NCBI RefSeq assembly: GCF_004402535.1
Contig: NZ_SOEY01000031.1
Location: forward strand, 1-64,000
Source: Cryobacterium glaciale
Lineage (GTDB): Bacteria > Actinomycetota > Actinomycetes > Actinomycetales > Microbacteriaceae
Direction: 5' to 3'
DNA: 64,000 bases
This document shows, in pieces, positions 58,556-64,000 of the stretch (within the stretch, counting starts at the first letter, position 1; each line of letters begins with the position of its first letter). Below the pieces are notes generated by a model that saw only the letters and a program-made list of their open reading frames with translations, was not told the origin of the DNA and did not search any database. A program made the position numbers and the translations under genes.

Positions 58556-59756
58556 GCGGCGAATGCGCGCGGGTGAAGTCGGCACCATCCGCATCGTCGT
58601 TCTGGCGAACGGACAGATCCAGGCACATGCACGGATGCGAGACGAGTTTGGGACTCTCCACCGGCTAAAAGGAACACGTGCCACCGAGCTGGAGGCCCGC
58701 CGAGCACTTGACGACCAGGCCGACCTGCTCCGAAACGGCATTACCGGGCTGTCGCTGACTGCGTACTCGACGATTGCGGAGGCCGCGATTGTGTTCTTAG
58801 ACGACAAGCGACGGTCCGGAACGGTCGAGATCTCCACCATCGAGACGTACGAGTTCAGCGTCAACAAGGTCATCATTCCCGAGTGCGGGGATCTGCTCCT
58901 GACCGACCTCACCGTGTTGCGTTGCAACCGAATTCTGCAGCACATTCGCGAGACCAAATCCTTATCGGCGGCTCGCAAGGCTCGCAGCATGTTCTCGCAG
59001 ATTTGCGCAACCGGAATCGAGCATGGAGTACTGGCCTTCAACCCCGTGCGCGACGCCCGAGCCCTGCCACTGTCGCCGAAGAAGGAATCGGCCCTCACCC
59101 CCGCGCAATTGGAGATCGTGCGCGCCCTCATGCGGTCTTGGCGGTCCGATGGTGCCCACCATGGTCCGCGACCAAACGCACGACTGCTGGAGAATGCCAT
59201 GTGGATCATGGTGGGCACCAGCGCTCGCATCGGCGAGATACTTGCCCTGCGTCGATGCGACGTCGACGTGACGGCGAACCCACCCACCGTACTCATCGCG
59301 AGCACGATTACGCAGACTCGGGCCGAAGGACTGCGTAGAAAACCTTCGCCGAAACGATCCCGGCAGAAGCGGCGCATCGCCTTGCCGAGCTTCGCGGCGA
59401 CCGCGATCCGCAGGCAACTGTCAGAGGCAACCCGAGACAAAGCGGCTTACCTGTTTGCGACGAAGACGGGCGAACCACGCAGCGTAAGTAACTTCGAACG
59501 GTTACTCCGCACCTTCGTTGCCGACAACGAGAAAGTACTGGAGGACGCCGGGATCGAGGTGGGAGAATTCTCCACGCACATCTTTCGAAGGACGGCGGCG
59601 ACGCTCATCGAAGCCGTCGCGGGCATCACCCTCGCGTCTCGGCTGCTTGGGCACTCCAACGAGCAGGTCACCCGTGCCAGCTACGTCGTGACCGCCGAGC
59701 TTGTCGACCCGATCACGGCGCAGATCATGGACGAGGCTTTAGAGGGGCTCCTTTAG
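58548..59756 (+). CDS. tyrosine recombinase/integrase
   Basis: About 402 residues from ATG 58548 (58530 is possible). The N-terminal arm- and core-binding part (about 60-170) is followed by the catalytic domain with the Arg in TSARIGEILALRRCDV, HIFRRTAATL (H-x-x-R) and the nucleophile Tyr in HSNEQVTRASYV. All expected catalytic residues appear present. It follows the excisionase-like gene at the 3' side of tRNA-Gln, the classical place for a phage or integrative-element integrase. No further phage or transfer genes are seen after it, so the element is truncated or extends beyond the window. Confidence 0.92.
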   Translation: MPRRRMRAGEVGTIRIVVLANGQIQAHARMRDEFGTLHRLKGTRATELEARRALDDQADLLRNGITGLSLTAYSTIAEAAIVFLDDKRRSGTVEISTIETYEFSVNKVIIPECGDLLLTDLTVLRCNRILQHIRETKSLSAARKARSMFSQICATGIEHGVLAFNPVRDARALPLSPKKESALTPAQLEIVRALMRSWRSDGAHHGPRPNARLLENAMWIMVGTSARIGEILALRRCDVDVTANPPTVLIASTITQTRAEGLRRKPSPKRSRQKRRIALPSFAATAIRRQLSEATRDKAAYLFATKTGEPRSVSNFERLLRTFVADNEKVLEDAGIEVGEFSTHIFRRTAATLIEAVAGITLASRLLGHSNEQVTRASYVVTAELVDPITAQIMDEALEGLL

Positions 59757-60183
59757 GTCGAGTCCCTCGCCGCCAGTGACTCTGGCCTCAGGATCTCCAT
59801 GTCACCAAAGGAATGGCTAATGGGAGCCGTGGGACCGCCCGATCAATATTTGGATGCGGAGTGAGACATCACTTGTAATGCGTGCAGATACCGCCGCCCA
59901 ACCCGTGGGTTGCAACTCTCGTCTTGACCTCCATTGTGGGCTGCGCACTTTCCAAGTATGACGGGGTGCTGTGGCCAAAGGTCGCGGCTTTCAAAGACCC
60001 ACTTGGCAATGGTGCATTCGTCCAGTGGCTGAGCGGCAGTGACCTCATCCACGCGATCGCCGCCCAGGTTCCCAGCACTGACAAGCTTGGGCAGGGCACG
60101 CAGTCCAGGTCACCGAAATGATCGGTGACACGAACGGCGGAGAGTCTCCAAGAACCGAGCCATCGATCATACGCCAACACCCG
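59757..60183. other. about 430 bp with no convincing gene
   Basis: Open frames exist on both strands (up to about 100 codons), but none shows a recognisable family, a good ribosome-binding site or the usual GC3 pattern. A decayed mobile-element piece is possible. I see no copy of the tRNA-Gln 3' end here that would mark attR. Confidence 0.5.
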
Positions 60184-61347
60184 TCAGGGGTCGTTGTCGC
60201 CGGGTTCGTGGCCTGCATGAATCGTGTACACGGTCGGAGGGACAGAGGGCTGTTTGTCCCTCCTTGCCTTCTCGTTGCCGAGAGCGTCCTGTGTCCCAGA
60301 AGACACCGCACGTGGCACCGGCGCAGACCGAGGCACGGTACCGCCGGAAATACCCCAACGCGTGAATGAAATGTATCCGTCGAGTAGTTCGTCTTCGAGT
60401 TCCTCGTCGGTGAATGGCTTGCTCACCCGCTTGCGCAGCCGCTCAGACGCGCGCGCCTGCTCTTCTGGGTCGTCGACATTTAGCCGTCGGTACTCCCGAC
60501 GCATGCCGAGACCGAGCCCGATAAAGCCCATGAGGGCGAAGAGCAGCCATTGCAGGGTGTAAGAGTAGTTGGTGCCGGCATCTTCGGTCGGCGTGGTCTT
60601 TTGGATGGGCGCGAGTCCCGCTTCCGCAGAGGGAGACTGGCGCTCAAGCACTCCGTATGCCCCGGTATAGAGATCTCCGACGATCTTCGTCTGGACTGCG
60701 GACAAAGTGATCGACTGGATCTGATTTCCCGCCGGAGTCCCCGTTCCGCGTGGTGCTTCGCTCGGCCTCAGCTGCACGACGACTTTCACTGTCCCCAACG
60801 CTGACTGAGGTATCGAGTCGGGAGCCAGCGCGTCATCGGGGGATGGCGCCACCCAGCCCCGGTCGACCATGAACGAGGAGCCGTCGCTTAGTTGCAGAGG
60901 AGTGAGAATCTCGAAGCCGTTGTTGCCGTTGTTGGAGCGGTTGCGGACGATGAGCTCGTCGTCCGGGCGATAGATCCCCGTGATGGTGACCCGTCGCCAG
61001 TTTTGGTTCGCATCGTAGAAGCGAAGAGTGGGTAGTGCCTCCTCTATCGGCACGGGGGTGGCAGAGAAGTTTGCGACGATTATGTCGTTGCGGGTTGACT
61101 TCTGCTGGCCGACATCGAGTTGCCAATTGGCGAGAAGTCCGCAGGCGATAGCGAAGATGATGGCCGCGGCGATGTATCCGAACCATCGCCATGTGCGCAG
61201 GAATTGCCATCCAGTCAACCCTTCCGTGACTGTGTCGTATACGGCGACGGGGGCCCCTTGCCGCGCGCTTGCTGGGGTGAGCTCACCGGCTTGCCGAGGC
61301 TTGAGGTCGGTTCGGCGATGCGTATTCGTCGCCGGTCCTTCGATCAT
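60184..61347 (-). CDS. SURF1 family protein (cytochrome c oxidase assembly)
   Basis: 387 residues with the start at ATG 61347 (a later start is possible). The two membrane helices expected of SURF1 are present: WFGYIAAAIIFAIACGLL near residue 55 and LQWLLFALMGFIGLGLG near 270. Between them lie NWRRVTITGIYRPDDELIVRNR, GFEILTPLQL and VDRGWVAP, the SURF1 core. Known members help insert heme a into cytochrome oxidase. A C-terminal extension of about 90 residues is charged and probably cytoplasmic. Its base use is less GC-biased at third positions than the backbone genes. No oxidase gene is adjacent here. Confidence 0.88.
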   Translation of the reverse strand: MIEGPATNTHRRTDLKPRQAGELTPASARQGAPVAVYDTVTEGLTGWQFLRTWRWFGYIAAAIIFAIACGLLANWQLDVGQQKSTRNDIIVANFSATPVPIEEALPTLRFYDANQNWRRVTITGIYRPDDELIVRNRSNNGNNGFEILTPLQLSDGSSFMVDRGWVAPSPDDALAPDSIPQSALGTVKVVVQLRPSEAPRGTGTPAGNQIQSITLSAVQTKIVGDLYTGAYGVLERQSPSAEAGLAPIQKTTPTEDAGTNYSYTLQWLLFALMGFIGLGLGMRREYRRLNVDDPEEQARASERLRKRVSKPFTDEELEDELLDGYISFTRWGISGGTVPRSAPVPRAVSSGTQDALGNEKARRDKQPSVPPTVYTIHAGHEPGDNDP

Positions 61348-61529
61348 TTCTGCGCTGCCTGGTTTCTCGTTTGCCTGATGGCTATTGGTCTACCGCCGTG
61401 GTCGGTCGTGGGACTTAACCCTAACGCCCTCGGCTTTGATGATATCGAGCGTGGCAATGTAGCGGCCCATAGGGGCGCGCATAACGGGGCTCTCTTGGCT
61501 GAGTCCTTTGCGTGGTGACAGCGCCCAAA
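61348..61529. other. intergenic sequence upstream of SURF1
   Basis: Nothing certain. On the minus strand about 61400-61530 reads in part RAPMGRYIATLDIIKAEGV, which looks protein-like but is broken by its surroundings and not assigned. It may be another decayed fragment. Confidence 0.35.
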
Positions 61530-61894
61530 AGTTTGCAGTCTCGCTCGGCACCCGCCGGGAGCGCTGCGACGTTGCGACGAGATCGGCTCGACAGAGATCA
61601 CTGACGCATGGGTGGGCTACGTCGGCAAGATTGGCTACGTTCGCGACCGACGCAGTCAACGTGCAGAAAAGGGGCGGGGACCCCGCGAAGCTGGCCGGGG
61701 TGCATCGCGTTGCTTCGCTGGCTAAACGGTGGCTGCTGTGCACTCACCAAAGAACGGTGGACCATGTTGACCTCCCCAGCTATCCAAACGAATTTGTATT
61801 CCGGTCCGATCGTCAACCTTCGCGTAATCGCGGCCTCCTGTTCCTGCGTGCTTTTGGGCTTGCAGCTGGTCGCAACCCGGTTCGGTACAGTTGA
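61530..61894 (+). pseudogene. IS1595-like transposase remnant (C-terminal part, frameshifted)
   Basis: Two frames together resemble the end of an IS1595-family transposase. The first reads ITDAWVGYVGKIGYVRDRR and SQRAEKGRG. The second continues after a frameshift near 61670-61682 (GGGGCGGGGACCCC) as DPAKLAGVHRVASLAKRWLL, CTHQRTVDHVDLPSYPNEF and SRNRGLLFLRAFGL. The intact family typically has 'TDGWxGY ... GVHRVASLLKRWLLGTHQG ... YLDEFTFRFNRR'. The N-terminal catalytic part is missing or too decayed to see, and no flanking inverted repeats were found by eye. Identification is from memory of the family. Confidence 0.65.
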
Positions 61895-62063
61895 TCAGCC
61901 AGCGGAGTGCCCGTTCGACCACGCCGGTGCCGCCAGATCACACCGGCCACCCGCCCAGCCTCGCAGGCGTACGCGTTAATCGGCCCTGACGATACGAGAA
62001 AGAGGTCAAATCCGATTGTTTAGAGAACCCGAACCGGGGCAATTTGATCACAATGGACCGGGA
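61895..62063. other. gap between the transposase remnant and lnt
   Basis: No gene seen. It lies downstream of the lnt stop; no strong terminator stem was found. Confidence 0.4.
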
Positions 62064-63641
62064 TTAGCGGTCGCGGTCGCGTTTGCGACGGGTGCTAAGT
62101 GCCGCAAGAATCAATCCAGCGAGTCCTAGACCAGAAGCGGCGAACTCGATTGTTTGGCCAGCGATCATGGCGGGTGTCTTTGTCGTGCTGAGTGGCACCT
62201 CCTGAATCATTGCTCCCGGTGTGAAAGTTGGCAGCTGGTCGATGGTGCTGCCGTCTGGGGCGATGATCGCCGAGGTGCCAACGGTTGACGTGTTCACGAC
62301 GCTGCGACCGGTTTCGATGGCGCGCAGGCGTGCGATTGCGAGCTGTTGGACGCTTTCGTCGGTGCGCCCGAAGTCTGCGTTGTTCGTCGGTGCGAGGATG
62401 ACGTTTGCTCCCCCGGCGATCATTTGTCGGATGAGGTTGTCGTCGACGATGTCGAAGCAGATGGCGAGTCCAGCGGCTACACCGTTGATATCGAAAACAT
62501 TGTCGCGGGTACCGATTGCGTAATCGCGCGGGATGAGCGAGAACAGATCGGGGGCCAGCGGATACCAGAAGTCACGGTCGGGGATGTATTCAGCAAATGG
62601 CACTGGGTGAATTTTGTCGTACTGGTCGACGGCACCCTCTCCGTTCTTCCAGAGCAGCAAGCTGTTGTAGATGCCGCTACCGTCGGATGTGATGGTGCCA
62701 GTGATCAGTGGCGCACCCATTCGCGCCGTCACCTGGTCGAGCGTTGCAGCGGACCGGCTGTTCGCCAGGGGGTTGATGTCGGAGGCGTTCTCCGGCCAGA
62801 CGACCAGGTCCACGTCTTCGCCGTAGAGCGGTTCGGTGGCAGCAACATGGTCGTCGAGGATCTGGCCTGGCGTGTATTCGGCGAACAGTCCGGCATCCGC
62901 GTTGCCTTGCACTGCCGCGACTCGCATGGTTCCGGACTCGACGATGGGAAAGGCGGGTATCGAAAGCATCAGCGCGATCAAGCCAATAGGTGCGCTGCTT
63001 CGGAGCATCCGGCGTCGGGAGGCTGGTTCTCGCGTCACCTGGATTACGAGGGCGCTGACCCACGCGATGAGGAACGACAAGCCGGATACGCCGACCCACG
63101 CGGCCAGCTGTCCGAACGGGCTTTCCGATTGGGAGAAGGCGAGTCGTCCCCACGAGAAGCCCCCGTATGGCCAGTTGCTCGTGAGGTACTCACGGAGGGT
63201 CCACAGACCCGCGATGATCACGGGTGTCAGTGCGAGGCGGCCCCATGCGCCGGGGAACGCACGGTCGGTGAAGCGCCAGGCGAAGGCAATCAGCACGCAG
63301 CCCAGCGCGAAGAAGATCGCTTCCAGGCCGGCGAGGGCCAGCCACGGAACCGGCCCGAGGTAGATGGTGAGCCAGAGGATGTGGGTTCCCCAGAATGAGA
63401 AGCCTGCGAGCAAGCCAACTCCAAGCGCCCCCCACACCCTGCGACCTATAAGGGAGAAGAGGATGAGTGGGGTGCCGACAAAGATCAGCGGCCACCAGCC
63501 GGTGCCGGGGAACGCTAATGCGTTCAGCAAGCCTCCGAGTGCGGCGACGGGGGCGGCGAGCCACAGAGGAAGCCTGGTCCTGCTCGGTGCAATTCGTGTT
63601 AGTCGGTTCGCGGTTGGAGTGTGATCATTTAAGGTAAGCAA
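62064..63641 (-). CDS. lnt: apolipoprotein N-acyltransferase
   Basis: 525 residues. N-terminal membrane helices, then a nitrilase-type domain from about residue 225. Glu in VVWPENASDINPL, the Lys in DQYDKIHPVPFAEYIP and the Cys in LAICFDIVDDNLIRQM form the catalytic set, and PTNNADFG follows. It adds the third acyl chain to lipoproteins such as those encoded at 30.6 and 33.2 kb. A TTG start at 63641 is assumed; no ATG or GTG in frame fits. The start lies within the tail of a multicopper-oxidase remnant, so its normal upstream sequence may have been replaced. Confidence 0.92.
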   Translation of the reverse strand: MLTLNDHTPTANRLTRIAPSRTRLPLWLAAPVAALGGLLNALAFPGTGWWPLIFVGTPLILFSLIGRRVWGALGVGLLAGFSFWGTHILWLTIYLGPVPWLALAGLEAIFFALGCVLIAFAWRFTDRAFPGAWGRLALTPVIIAGLWTLREYLTSNWPYGGFSWGRLAFSQSESPFGQLAAWVGVSGLSFLIAWVSALVIQVTREPASRRRMLRSSAPIGLIALMLSIPAFPIVESGTMRVAAVQGNADAGLFAEYTPGQILDDHVAATEPLYGEDVDLVVWPENASDINPLANSRSAATLDQVTARMGAPLITGTITSDGSGIYNSLLLWKNGEGAVDQYDKIHPVPFAEYIPDRDFWYPLAPDLFSLIPRDYAIGTRDNVFDINGVAAGLAICFDIVDDNLIRQMIAGGANVILAPTNNADFGRTDESVQQLAIARLRAIETGRSVVNTSTVGTSAIIAPDGSTIDQLPTFTPGAMIQEVPLSTTKTPAMIAGQTIEFAASGLGLAGLILAALSTRRKRDRDR

Positions 63642-63819
63642 GGACGCCCATCATTTCGGCTTCGCCGTGGTCGGGGTCGTGGCTGTAGGGGAGCCGCCGA
63701 CCGGGGTTGACTGCATCGATGTCGACGGTCAGGGTCCGACCGGGCACAACGATTGAGGTGTCTTTGCGCGTTCCGGCGCCCGAGTGTTAAAAGGTGTGAC
63801 CATGCAAATGCATCTGAAG
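63625..63819 (-). pseudogene. 3' end of a multicopper oxidase gene, broken
   Basis: On the minus strand the frame reads LQMHLHGHTF, then TAA, then HSGAGTRKDTSIVVPGRTL, TVDIDAVNPGRRLPY and SHDPDHGEAEMMGVLAYLK, then TGA. MHLHGHTF is the copper-binding MHLHGH motif of multicopper oxidases. The rest follows the usual C-terminus (family pattern DTVIVxPG ... VDFDADNPG ... HCHNxYHxEAGMM), but the HCH with its type-1 copper Cys is changed to YSHDPDH. With a stop codon, a lost Cys and no upstream part, this is a dead fragment. Confidence 0.65.
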
Positions 63820-64000
63820 TCGGACGCGCGAACGTTGAGGTGGGGGTGCACGAAGTAAGGGCGATCAGGGTCGCGCTGGACAGTCCGGCACCGGGAAACA
63901 TGCGCCGGCCCAGCTTAAGCTGTTGGAGGGAGAGACGTGTCATTGTGGGGGATTCTCTCGGATAGCCGCGACTCCACGTGGATGTTTCATTTTTTCTCCC
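63820..64000. other. end of window, nothing recognised
   Basis: I see no reliable gene in the last 180 bp. The multicopper oxidase frame does not continue in a recognisable way. Confidence 0.4.

Overview
This is a high-GC actinobacterial chromosome segment, most likely from the family Microbacteriaceae (Cryobacterium/Leifsonia-like). That is inferred from gene content and order, a tmRNA tag ending in ALAA, and strong GC3 codon use. It was not checked by a database search. Almost all of it (1 to about 58.1 kb) looks like ordinary chromosomal backbone. The last 6 kb (58.1-64 kb) looks like an accessory, partly decayed region beside a tRNA-Gln gene.

Layout. 0-2.3 kb: end of ftsE, ftsX, smpB and the tmRNA gene. 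2.3-3.5 kb: a small HTH protein, the stub of a possible toxin gene and a PIG-L deacetylase. 3.8-12.75 kb, minus strand: a compact eight-gene aerobic (form I) carbon monoxide dehydrogenase operon in transcription order coxM-coxS-coxL, an XdhC/CoxI-type protein fused to a YHS metal-binding domain, coxD, coxE, coxG, and a second XdhC-type gene. 12.9-21.1 kb: SulP permease, TerC, CYTH/CHAD protein, flavohaemoglobin with an NsrR-like repressor and likely operators, TRIC-like channel, HisN-like phosphatase and tRNA-Lys. 21.4-27.9 kb: a Pro-rich small protein, two crotonase-family genes, and a CitA/DcuS-type two-component system next to dctA. 28.2-31.5 kb: a glycine betaine/proline ABC importer. 31.6-35.3 kb: a DUF1801 protein, an FKBP lipoprotein and the biotin ECF importer (bioY-bioM-bioN). 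35.3-40.3 kb: GH15 glucanase/trehalase and a fused trehalose-6-P synthase/phosphatase.

40.3-58 kb carries branched-chain amino-acid and serine metabolism: ilvD, ilvB-ilvN-ilvC, serA, leuB-ilvE and then gltX. Between them lie small membrane proteins, a divergent Nramp-like transporter, a DoxX protein and a TetR/MFS efflux pair. Beyond tRNA-Gln (58.1 kb) come an excisionase-like protein and a tyrosine integrase, SURF1, the frameshifted remains of an IS1595-like transposase, apolipoprotein N-acyltransferase and the broken 3' end of a multicopper oxidase gene.

Functional picture: an aerobe that can probably oxidise CO as a supplementary energy source. It also shows nitric-oxide detoxification, C4-dicarboxylate uptake, osmoprotection (betaine import, trehalose synthesis) and biotin uptake. 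The observations I find most worth following are the 9-mer GCATCCGCT/AGCGGATGC, repeated at least 28 times by eye in different reading frames and absent from the accessory end; the XdhC-YHS fusion inside the cox operon; several perfect or near-perfect candidate operators; and the pseudogene debris near tRNA-Gln.
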